A stretch of 6,347 nucleotides of DNA, from contig JAUXCH010000307.1 of the NCBI GenBank assembly GCA_030618975.1, positions 1 through 6,347 of the forward strand, in the 5' to 3' direction. Below are positions 1-5,002 of the stretch, piece by piece. The number at the start of each line of letters is the position of its first letter. The first letter of the stretch is position 1. The stretch is from Planctomycetia bacterium. GTDB taxonomy: Bacteria; Planctomycetota; PLA2; JAEUHO01. A model generated the notes under the pieces. The model searched no databases. It saw only the letters and a list, made by a program, of their open reading frames with translations, and was not told where the DNA came from. Position numbers and translations under genes: made by a program.

Positions 1-1
1 C

Positions 2-490
2 GGCATCGCCGTCGACGTGGCGCACGTGAGCCGGCGCGGCGTGCTCGAGGTTTGCGAGCTGACGACGGCGCCCGTGCTCTGCAGCCACACGGGGGCGCGG
101 GCGCTTTGCGACATCGCCCGAAACGTCAGCGACGAGGGGATCGACGCCATCGCCGCGACGGGCGGTGTCGTCGGGATCTTCCTCGTGCCGACCGGACTCG
201 TCGGCCGCCTCCGGGCGGACAGCGAAGCGGCCGCCGACCACCTCGGTCACGTGATCGAGCGCGTCGGAGCGGAGCACGCGGCGATCGGATCGGACTACGA
301 CGGCTTCCCACCGACGATCCTCAGCGATCACCGCGACTGCCGGGACGTCGTCAAGGTCACGGAGGCCCTGCGCCGCCGCGGTCTGGGCGACGCCGACCTG
401 GAGCTCGTGCTCGGCGGCAACGCGCGCCGGCTGTTCGAGGCGGTCGGGCGGGACGGGATCCGAGCCGGGGATCAGCGCTTGCGGAAGTAG
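2..490 (+). CDS. Membrane dipeptidase (peptidase M19, renal dipeptidase family), C-terminal part
   Basis: This is the 3' end of a zinc dipeptidase gene whose 5' part lies outside the window; the open frame runs in from the left edge. M19 enzymes hydrolyse dipeptides, often with broad specificity including D-residues, using a binuclear zinc site in a TIM barrel. Family landmarks are visible: VDVAH at the very start (zinc-ligand His), CSHTGARAL (second His ligand of the SHS motif), ARNVSDE (the conserved RN after it), TGGVVGI, IGSDYDGF (the Asp of the GSDfDG motif) and the closing LGGNARRLFE. The N-terminal HxD and bridging Glu ligands are not in the window, so completeness of the active site cannot be judged. 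The last 19 bp overlap the tail of the convergent secreted-protein gene. The family call is firm; the substrate and cellular location are unknown. Confidence 0.93.
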   Translation, partial: GIAVDVAHVSRRGVLEVCELTTAPVLCSHTGARALCDIARNVSDEGIDAIAATGGVVGIFLVPTGLVGRLRADSEAAADHLGHVIERVGAEHAAIGSDYDGFPPTILSDHRDCRDVVKVTEALRRRGLGDADLELVLGGNARRLFEAVGRDGIRAGDQRLRK

Positions 491-1443
491 TCCGAGAAGT
501 AGTAGAGCGCCGCGAAGATCCGCATCGTCCCCTGGGGGGTCCCCCCGTAGGGCTTCACGGTGCCCCACTCCGAGCCCTCCCAGGTGATGCGCCCGCTGCT
601 CTCGATCGCGCCGATGACGGAGCCGTCGAACCGGATCTCGGTTCCCGCGTAGAGGTTGCCCTTGTCGAGCGACCAGGCGTCGGCGCCCTCGTGGCGGAAG
701 ACGGTTCCCTTGATCTCGCCGACGATGCTGCCGTCCCGCCGAACCGTGTCGCCGTCGAAGCTGCCGACGAAGCTCCCGTCCTTGCGAATCCGGTCCCCTT
801 CGATCTGGAGGAAGTCGGCGCCGTCGTGTCGAACCTGGATCTTCGGCGCACTCGCCTTCTTGGGTTCAGCGGACTTCGAACGCTTCTTGGCCTCCTGGAT
901 CCGGTCCGCCCGTGCCGGCAGGTCCGCCTTGCCTTCCTCCGTCGCGTGGAACGTGAACGTCCCGACGGCGAGGTCGTTCTTCAGGGCCTTGAAGCTCCAC
1001 AGCACGACCTTCAGGGCGTGCTTGCCGACCGGCAAGCCGGCCAGGGCACGTGCGACCTTGTGGTTGAACTGGGTGGTGCTCGCCGGATCCGGGACGATCT
1101 CCAGCACCCACGTGGCGCCCTCGAAGGACTCGACCTGCGGAAAGAACAGGTGACTCGCGAGCTGCCGGTCCCCTTCGAAGAGCTTCACCACGACGTTCGT
1201 GGACTTGTCGGCCTGCTTCAGGAGCTCCCGGAAGGGCTTCCCGAAGCCGACGAGCGCGTAGATCGCGTCCTGCGGGCGGTACTCCGGCTTCACGTTCGCG
1301 GGAAACGCGGTCGCCGAGGTGGAGAACCGCATCGTGCCGGCGGCAGGCGGCTTGGGCGGCGCCTCCTCCTCGGCGCGAGTCGCCGTGGTGCCGAGCCCAA
1401 CGACGGGGATCACGAGAGCGAGGACTGCCGCTGTCTTCCACAT
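472..1443 (-). CDS. Secreted protein with signal peptide and C-terminal beta-flower-like DGS/VG repeats
   Basis: This is a 323-aa protein of unknown function. Residues 1-24 form a Sec signal peptide: MWK, a hydrophobic core, and a probable cut after TATRA before a stretch rich in Glu and Pro. Residues about 36-185 look like a mixed beta domain that I do not recognise. A Lys/Ser/Ala-rich linker (about 187-200) follows. Residues about 201-299 hold short repeats of the form (I/V)R-x-DGS-x-VG-x-I: IRKDGSFVGSFDG, VRRDGSIVGEIKG, a degenerate VFRHEG copy, IRFDGSVIGAIES, and a final ITWEGSEWG. This spacing resembles the 4- or 5-fold beta-flower domains seen in other bacteria, so I infer a small closed beta fold. 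The tail is aromatic (IFAALYYFSDYF). An AGGAG ribosome site at 1452-1456 sits 8 bp before the ATG and overlaps the stop of the upstream lipoprotein gene, indicating translational coupling. Export to periplasm or surface is likely; function is unknown. Confidence 0.85.
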   Translation of the reverse strand: MWKTAAVLALVIPVVGLGTTATRAEEEAPPKPPAAGTMRFSTSATAFPANVKPEYRPQDAIYALVGFGKPFRELLKQADKSTNVVVKLFEGDRQLASHLFFPQVESFEGATWVLEIVPDPASTTQFNHKVARALAGLPVGKHALKVVLWSFKALKNDLAVGTFTFHATEEGKADLPARADRIQEAKKRSKSAEPKKASAPKIQVRHDGADFLQIEGDRIRKDGSFVGSFDGDTVRRDGSIVGEIKGTVFRHEGADAWSLDKGNLYAGTEIRFDGSVIGAIESSGRITWEGSEWGTVKPYGGTPQGTMRIFAALYYFSDYFRKR

Positions 1444-1451
1444 GGTCGTCT

Positions 1452-1456
1452 CTCCT
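1452..1456 (-). promoter_or_regulatory. Shine-Dalgarno AGGAG overlapping the lipoprotein stop codon
   Basis: On the minus strand the sequence TAGGAG combines the lipoprotein's TAG stop with an AGGAG ribosome site. The ATG of the 323-aa secreted protein follows after 8 bases. The arrangement fixes the start of the secreted protein and suggests its translation is coupled to that of the lipoprotein. Confidence 0.7.
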
Positions 1457-1571
1457 ACGGTGTACGAGCACGGATCCGCGTATCCGCATCCTCACGGCCG
1501 CCTCCTCCTCCGCAGGCCAGCAGGGCCGACAGGCCGAGCCCCGACAGGAGGATGCCGATCGTGCGTCCCAT
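1455..1571 (-). CDS. Small lipoprotein (38 aa) upstream of the secreted repeat protein
   Basis: A short ORF reads MGRTIGILLSGLGLSALLAC, followed by five glycines and a charged tail ending in RARTP. This is a textbook type II signal peptide: a basic residue near the start, a hydrophobic core, and a lipobox LLAC with Cys20 as the lipidated residue. The mature part would be only about 19 residues. The five-glycine run after the Cys resembles the flexible tether of many bacterial lipoproteins. Upstream, on its own strand, is a purine-rich GAGAGGGGG stretch (1576-1584) ending 4 bp before the ATG, an acceptable ribosome site. The stop codon lies 11 bp before the secreted-protein gene, and the downstream gene's AGGAG overlaps that stop, so the two are probably co-transcribed. 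It may be a real mini-lipoprotein or the remnant of a longer one. The call rests on the lipobox and spacing, not on homology. Confidence 0.62.
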   Translation of the reverse strand: MGRTIGILLSGLGLSALLACGGGGGREDADTRIRARTP

Positions 1572-1599
1572 GTCGCCCCCTCTCACGGGGCGCCCCCGG

Positions 1600-1619
1600 G
1601 CGCGTCCCCGGGCACGCGC
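1600..1619. repeat. Inverted repeat GCGCGT-N8-ACGCGC in the divergent intergenic region
   Basis: Perfect 6-bp arms (1600-1605 and 1614-1619) are separated by 8 bases and extendable by one G-T pair. The repeat lies between the divergently transcribed lipoprotein and STAS genes, 29 bp before the lipoprotein start and 69 bp before the STAS start. It could be an operator for a dimeric regulator or a hairpin in either leader. In sequence this GC-rich such repeats also arise by chance, so the call is weak. No convincing -10/-35 pair was found in 1572-1687. Confidence 0.25.
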
Positions 1620-1653
1620 TCATCGCCGAAGCCGTTAGCAGACGACCCGCGAA

Positions 1654-1680
1654 GAGACCTGTCAACCCCAAAGGGGTCTC
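1654..1680 (+). promoter_or_regulatory. Hairpins covering the ribosome-binding region of the STAS gene
   Basis: Two mutually exclusive inverted repeats sit just before the STAS start codon. One is ACCCC-AAA-GGGGT (1665-1677). The other pairs GAGACC (1654-1659) with GGTCTC (1675-1680). Both tie up the AAGGGG (1671-1676) that is the only Shine-Dalgarno-like sequence for the ATG at 1688. If transcribed, the leader could hide the ribosome site. This is inference from base pairing only. Confidence 0.3.
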
Positions 1681-1687
1681 GGCTACC

Positions 1688-2032
1688 ATGCAAGGCATGA
1701 GCATCGTCGTGATCACGTTCGACGGAGAGATCGATGACTTCCCCGTCCTGATCCAGAGCGTCGACAGCCTCGTCGCGAGCGGCACGCGCCGACTCGTCTT
1801 GGACCTGGAGTCGCTGCCCTTCATCAACTCCGCCGCTCTCGGTTACCTGATCAAGGTGCAGAAGGGCATGGCGAAGAACGGGGGCGAGTTGGTGCTCACG
1901 CGCCTCAGGCCCGCACTCCAGCGCATCCTGGAGATGACGAAGCTCGACGCCGTCTTTCCGGCGTTCGAGACCACCGAGGAGGCGATCGACTACCTCGGCG
2001 GCGCCGAGGTGAAGAGCCACGACTGGCGGTAG
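1688..2032 (+). CDS. STAS-domain protein (anti-sigma factor antagonist-like)
   Basis: This 114-aa protein is essentially a single STAS domain, the fold of SpoIIAA/RsbV-type anti-sigma factor antagonists. Landmarks are the beta strand RRLVLDLESLPFINSAALGYL (residues 34-54), matching the family's LVLDLs-x-v-x-DSSGLg-x-L block; the following helix (KVQKGMAKNGGELVLT); the PALQRILEMTKL segment (75-86); and the FETTEEAIDYL C-terminal helix. Such proteins bind and release sigma factors from anti-sigma kinases, controlled by phosphorylation of a Ser in the DSSG/DSTG loop. Here that loop reads NSAA (47-50): Asp to Asn, first Ser kept (Ser48), second Ser/Thr to Ala, Gly to Ala, so normal phospho-switching is uncertain. 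The start was chosen at 1688 (AAGGGG 11 bp upstream); an in-frame ATG at 1697 is an alternative. No anti-sigma kinase gene is adjacent. It could instead act in a two-component, chemotaxis-like or scaffold setting. Confidence 0.88.
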   Translation: MQGMSIVVITFDGEIDDFPVLIQSVDSLVASGTRRLVLDLESLPFINSAALGYLIKVQKGMAKNGGELVLTRLRPALQRILEMTKLDAVFPAFETTEEAIDYLGGAEVKSHDWR

Positions 2033-2058
2033 ACCGGACGTCCGCCGCGCGAGGGCCG

Positions 2059-2077
2059 GGGGACCTTGCGTGGCCCC
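2059..2077. terminator. Possible hairpin between the convergent STAS and TMTC-like genes
   Basis: GGGG-A-CC (2059-2065) can pair with GG-CCCC (2072-2077) around a 6-base loop, with one bulged A. It lies in the 57-bp gap between two gene ends facing each other, where a shared terminator would be expected. No clear T-tract follows on either strand, so it is not a classical intrinsic terminator. Low confidence. Confidence 0.22.
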
Positions 2078-2089
2078 GCGTCGAGGTTT

Positions 2090-3769
2090 CTAGCGGCTCG
2101 CCGCCCGCACCTGGCGCAGGAGCCGCTTCGTCTGCTCGTCGTCGGGCGCCAGGGACAGCGCCTTCCTCAGAGCCCGTCGCGCACCGTCGAGGTCGCCACC
2201 CTTCCAGAGCGCGTGGCCCAGTCCGCGCCACGCGGCCGGCATCCCGGGGGCGATGTGCGTCGCCTCCTCGAACGCGTCGGCCGCCTCCGCGTACCTCTTC
2301 CGCCGGAGCAGGACGCTGCCGAGGTTCACGCGCGCGTCGGCGTTCCTCCGGCCCACCGCCGCCGCGCGCCGGAAGCACCGCGTCGCGTCCTCCAGGTCGC
2401 CCCTCCGTAGGGCCATGCGGCCCAGGTTCGACCAGGCGCGGCTGTAGCCGGGGCGCACCTTCAACGCGGACTTCCAGGCCGTGACCGCCGCGTCGAAGTG
2501 CTCCTGGTCCTCGAGGGCCAGACCCAGGTTGTTGAACGCGGCGGCGTCACGGGGTACGTGATCGAGAATCGCCCGGTTGTAGCTCTCGACGTCGGTGTAG
2601 ACCCCGCAGCGGATCCAGGCGCCGATCACGAGCACGACGATCAGGACGCCGGGCAGGATCGAGGGCAAGCGCTTCACCACGGCGCCCGTCGCCGCGACGC
2701 CGAAGAGGAGCGGCAGGTACAGGAAGCGCGGCGCGAACACGACGCCGGCCGGGATCCACTGCAGCGTGGGAAGCAGGGACAGAGCGGCCAGCGCGCACGA
2801 GGCGCCGGTCAGGGCGAGTGCTGCGCGGCCGGCCGCGCGACCGCGCACGAACGCCCACGTGCCGCCCGCCGTCAACGCAAGCCAGGGGAGCCAGCCGAGC
2901 GCGGCCCACGCGGCGGGCGGGGCACTTGCGAGGAAGCCGGGCGCGGCGCGGTAGGTGGGCGGAAAGGCGAACGGGAAGAGGGCGAGACGCACGCTCTCGA
3001 GCAGCCCCCTGCCTGCGAAGAGGAGCCGCTCGAAGAACGGCACGTCCGCGAGCGGCGCGTGCGGCGCGGAGGGCAGCCAGGCGCCCAGCGCCCCGGCTCT
3101 GAGCACGAGGTAGACGCCGAGCGCCGACACGACACTGAACGCACACGCGACGGCGAGACGTCGCGCACGAAGAGCTGCCAGCACGAGGACCGGCGGCACG
3201 AAGACGATCGCGTCCTCCTTGCCCAGCAGACCGACCAGCAGGCCGAGGGTCACGCCCAGCAGGATCGTCGGCATCCGCCGGAGTCCCACGACGGCGGCCA
3301 GCGCCAACGCGCCGCCGAGCGCCGAGATCATCGAGCTCCGACCGGAGATCCACGCCACGGAGTCGGCGAGCACCGGATGGACGGCGAAGACCATCAACCC
3401 CAGGAACGCCCCGCGACCCGCACCCGGGACGCGGAGCAGGACGAAGGCCAGCACGCCGACCACGAGCGCGTGCAGGAGGACGTTCGTCAGGTGGTAGCCC
3501 CAGGCGTCCTCACCGTGGACGGCGTGATCGAGCCGGAGGCTGAGCGTGGTGAGAGGGCGGTAGTGCCCGGCGTCGCCGACGTGGTGCCAGTAGTCGCGCC
3601 GGAAGGCCTCGGCCGGCGGAAGCGAGCCGGTCACGACGGGATTCTCGTGGATGGCCTTGCGGTCGTCCTGGGCGAAGTCGCCCAGGAGCACGGAGGCCGA
3701 CCAGGCGAGAACCGCCAGCAGCACGGCGGCCAGGGCCAGCCGTCCTTGCGCCTTCCGATCCGCGTCCAT
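2090..3769 (-). CDS. TMTC-like GT-C membrane protein with C-terminal TPR repeats
   Basis: This is a 559-aa multi-pass inner-membrane protein. The N-terminal helix (about 11-30) is followed by GDFAQDDRKAIHENP: an acidic DD pair (35-36) in the first outer loop, matching the TMTC/GT-C glycosyltransferase pattern F-x-x-DD-x-x-I-x-x-N. Further family signatures are YRPLTTLSL (70-78), YHLTNVLLHAL (92-102), HPVLADSVAWISGRSSMISAL (131-151) and LLGKEDAI. Several hydrophobic helices run to about residue 395. Residues 407-559 hold four TPRs (for example AFNNLGLALEDQEHFDAAVTAW and AWSNLGRMALRRGDLEDATRCF). Eukaryotic TMTCs O-mannosylate proteins from dolichol-phosphate-mannose; bacterial relatives are mostly uncharacterised, so a lipid-linked sugar donor is inference. 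The start at 3769 was chosen because the first helix begins soon after and GGGAG/GAGAG lies 4-11 bp upstream; in-frame ATGs at 3796 and 3850 would only add a non-hydrophobic extension. It stands alone between convergent and divergent neighbours. Confidence 0.82.
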   Translation of the reverse strand: MDADRKAQGRLALAAVLLAVLAWSASVLLGDFAQDDRKAIHENPVVTGSLPPAEAFRRDYWHHVGDAGHYRPLTTLSLRLDHAVHGEDAWGYHLTNVLLHALVVGVLAFVLLRVPGAGRGAFLGLMVFAVHPVLADSVAWISGRSSMISALGGALALAAVVGLRRMPTILLGVTLGLLVGLLGKEDAIVFVPPVLVLAALRARRLAVACAFSVVSALGVYLVLRAGALGAWLPSAPHAPLADVPFFERLLFAGRGLLESVRLALFPFAFPPTYRAAPGFLASAPPAAWAALGWLPWLALTAGGTWAFVRGRAAGRAALALTGASCALAALSLLPTLQWIPAGVVFAPRFLYLPLLFGVAATGAVVKRLPSILPGVLIVVLVIGAWIRCGVYTDVESYNRAILDHVPRDAAAFNNLGLALEDQEHFDAAVTAWKSALKVRPGYSRAWSNLGRMALRRGDLEDATRCFRRAAAVGRRNADARVNLGSVLLRRKRYAEAADAFEEATHIAPGMPAAWRGLGHALWKGGDLDGARRALRKALSLAPDDEQTKRLLRQVRAASR

Positions 3770-3909
3770 GCCGCTCTCGTCTCCCGCCGGAGGCATCCTA
3801 CGGTGCGGTCGGAATCCGAAACCATCGCACCCTGGTGGGAAACGGAGCACCTGCTAGGATGGTTCGCCCGATGACCCGATTCAGGCCCGTGCCGGAAAGG
3901 AGGCGTGTG

Positions 3910-3966
3910 ATGTCGAGCAAGGCTGAACTCCACCGCGCTTCCGTGCATCCGGCCCTCGTCGGCTAG
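3910..3966 (+). CDS. Candidate 18-aa ORF with strong Shine-Dalgarno
   Basis: An ATG at 3910 is preceded by AAAGGAGG with 6 bases between AGGAGG (3898-3903) and the start, close to an ideal ribosome site. The frame encodes MSSKAELHRASVHPALVG and then TAG. An in-frame ATG at 3871 would give 31 aa but has no ribosome site. The peptide has no recognisable family, signal sequence or hydrophobic segment. It could be a leader peptide or upstream ORF controlling the RIO kinase transcript 150-220 bp downstream, a relic of a lost gene, or a chance match. The ribosome site is the only reason to list it. Confidence 0.3.
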   Translation: MSSKAELHRASVHPALVG

Positions 3967-4104
3967 GCGGAAACTCCCGCCCCCGGCACCCTCGTGACGC
4001 ATGCGGACGGGCCGGCGCAGCGCGTGCCTCACCCTTGCGATGCATACGGGACCTGCCTGTCCCCTGTGCGGGCTCCCGAGCCAACAACCCCCACCCACCC
4101 AATG

Positions 4105-4109
4105 AGGAG
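4105..4109 (+). promoter_or_regulatory. Shine-Dalgarno AGGAG for the RIO leader ORF
   Basis: GAGGAGA precedes the ATG at 4117, with 7 bases between AGGAG and the start. It is the best ribosome site near the RIO kinase, yet it serves a different reading frame from the kinase. It is 20 bp from the in-frame GTG at 4130, too far to serve it well. Confidence 0.55.
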
Positions 4110-4116
4110 AAACGCC

Positions 4117-4203
4117 ATGCAAGCGATTCGTGTCTTCACGCCTCCCCCCCACGCCCCCATCCCGCATCGAGGAAACAAGAGCCTTGAACATCCAGAAGAA
4201 TGA
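4117..4203 (+). CDS. Short leader ORF (28 aa) overlapping the RIO kinase start
   Basis: This ATG has a near-ideal AGGAG ribosome site and opens a 28-codon frame beginning MQAIRVFTPPPHAPIPHRG and ending TGA at 4201-4203. The frame overlaps the proposed kinase start at TTG 4184 by 20 bp, an arrangement typical of translational coupling. The peptide is Pro- and His-rich with no family I recognise. A run of seven C (4144-4150) lies inside it. Loss of one C, or a +1 ribosomal shift there, would fuse MQAIRVFTP in frame to the kinase. So the ORF may be a true leader peptide, the displaced N-terminus of the kinase through an indel or assembly error, or a phase-variable start. Confidence 0.4.
   Translation: MQAIRVFTPPPHAPIPHRGNKSLEHPEE
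4144..4150 (+). repeat. Seven-C homopolymer within the RIO kinase leader
   Basis: A run of seven C follows CCT, within a C-rich stretch. It lies where the well-initiated leader frame and the kinase frame differ by one base; a six-C version would join them. Homopolymers of this kind are prone to slippage and also to sequencing error. Confidence 0.75.
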
Positions 4204-4993
4204 GATCGCAGACGAGTTTCACCCCACCTTCACCGGAAGCCGCCAGGAGCGCGCGTGGATCCGCGAGTCCCTGGGCGGGTTCTACGAGGACCGCTGGTTC
4301 ACGGACGTCCTCTACCGCGTCAAGGGCGGCAAGGAGGCCACCGTCTACTGCTGCAGGGGCCACCCAGTCACCGGAGTGGACCTGATCGCCGCCAAGGTGT
4401 TCCGCCCGCGCATCTTCCGCGCGATGAAGAACGACTCCCTCTACAAGACGAACCGCACCGTTCTGCGACCGGACGGGAAGAGCGTCTTCGACCGCCGGCG
4501 CCTGCTGGCGCTCAGGAAGAAGACGGCGTACGGCAAGCGTCTCGACGCCGCGTCGTGGTGCCGGCACGAGTACGACGCCCTCACGGAGCTCCACGAAGCC
4601 GGGGCCGACGTGCCCAAGCCCCTGGCGTACGCCCCGAACGCGATCCTGATGGAGTTCGTCGGTGACGACGTCCAGGCGGCACCCATCCTGCAGTCGATCC
4701 GCCTGGAACGACAGGAGGCCGAGACCGTCTTCGAGCGTCTCGTCGAGAACGTCGAGATCCTGCTCTCCTGCTACGTCGTGCACGGGGACCTGTCCGCCTA
4801 CAACGTCCTCTACGAAGACGGCGAGGCGTGGATCATCGACCTCCCCCAGGCGATCGACGCCCTGCAGCATCCGCGCGGCTACGAGCTCTTCGCCCGCGAC
4901 GTCGATCGGCTCTGCCGGTACTTCGTCAAGCAGGGCGTCGAGGTCGAGGCCGTAGGGCTGGCGCAGGAGCTCTGGCAACGTTGGATCGAGTGA
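4184..4993 (+). CDS. RIO-type serine/threonine protein kinase (RIO1-like, bacterial)
   Basis: An atypical protein kinase of 269 aa from TTG 4184. Motifs in order: a family-typical N-terminal stretch (EFHPTFTGSRQERAW, 11-25), the nucleotide loop VKGGKEATVY (46-55), the ATP-binding Lys in AAKVFRPR (Lys71), a RIO-type insert (about 80-120), HEYDALTELHEAGADVPKP (128-146), hinge-like AILMEFVGD (153-161), the catalytic loop HGDLSAYNVLY (200-210; Asp202, Asn207), the metal-binding IIDLPQAID (217-225; Asp219), and a C-terminal FARDVDRLCRYF helix. All catalytic residues are present, so it should be active. RIO1/RIO2 act in small-subunit ribosome maturation in archaea and eukaryotes; bacterial roles are poorly defined. 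TTG 4184 has GAGGAAA (4169-4175) upstream and lies just before the conserved region. GTG 4130 would add 18 residues (Pro/Arg-rich) but lacks a well-placed ribosome site. It converges on the sigma-factor gene with a 9-bp gap. Confidence 0.92.
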   Translation: MNIQKNEIADEFHPTFTGSRQERAWIRESLGGFYEDRWFTDVLYRVKGGKEATVYCCRGHPVTGVDLIAAKVFRPRIFRAMKNDSLYKTNRTVLRPDGKSVFDRRRLLALRKKTAYGKRLDAASWCRHEYDALTELHEAGADVPKPLAYAPNAILMEFVGDDVQAAPILQSIRLERQEAETVFERLVENVEILLSCYVVHGDLSAYNVLYEDGEAWIIDLPQAIDALQHPRGYELFARDVDRLCRYFVKQGVEVEAVGLAQELWQRWIE

Positions 4994-5002
4994 GGAGCGG
5001 AC

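Larger units (their letters stand above)
3770..4116. other. Divergent intergenic region between the TMTC-like gene and the RIO kinase leader
   Basis: About 350 bp without a recognisable protein family. It must hold the promoters for both flanking genes, but I see no convincing -35/-10 pair. Visible items are a short palindrome TCGGA-A-TCCGA (3809-3819); an 18-codon ORF with a very strong ribosome site (3910-3966); a small hairpin GGGAC-CTGCCT-GTCCC (4048-4063); and a C/A-rich, probably unstructured stretch (about 4080-4102) just before the leader ORF's ribosome site. Longer open frames crossing this region have Arg/Pro/His-rich translations typical of shadow reading. Confidence 0.5.

Noticed and set aside
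52..1638. Long open frame on + (about 528 codons) opposite the secreted protein gene.
   Set aside because: Its translation is Arg/Gly/Pro-rich with no domain pattern. It is the frame expected opposite a GC-rich coding gene, and the minus-strand gene has a signal peptide, repeats and a ribosome site.
3809..3819. Palindrome TCGGA-A-TCCGA upstream of the TMTC-like gene as an operator.
   Set aside because: Only 5-bp arms, common by chance at this GC content, and no second copy or promoter nearby to support it.
2498..3874. Long open frame on + (about 458 codons) opposite the TMTC-like gene.
   Set aside because: The translation is a Glu/Arg/Gln-rich shadow without recognisable motifs, whereas the minus strand shows membrane helices and TPRs.
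4048..4063. GGGAC-CTGCCT-GTCCC hairpin as an attenuator before the RIO leader.
   Set aside because: Only five pairs and no following T-run; recorded as part of the intergenic description only.
4136..4978. Open frame on - (about 280 codons) opposite the RIO kinase.
   Set aside because: Val/Leu/Asp-rich shadow translation with no family features; the + strand kinase motifs are complete.
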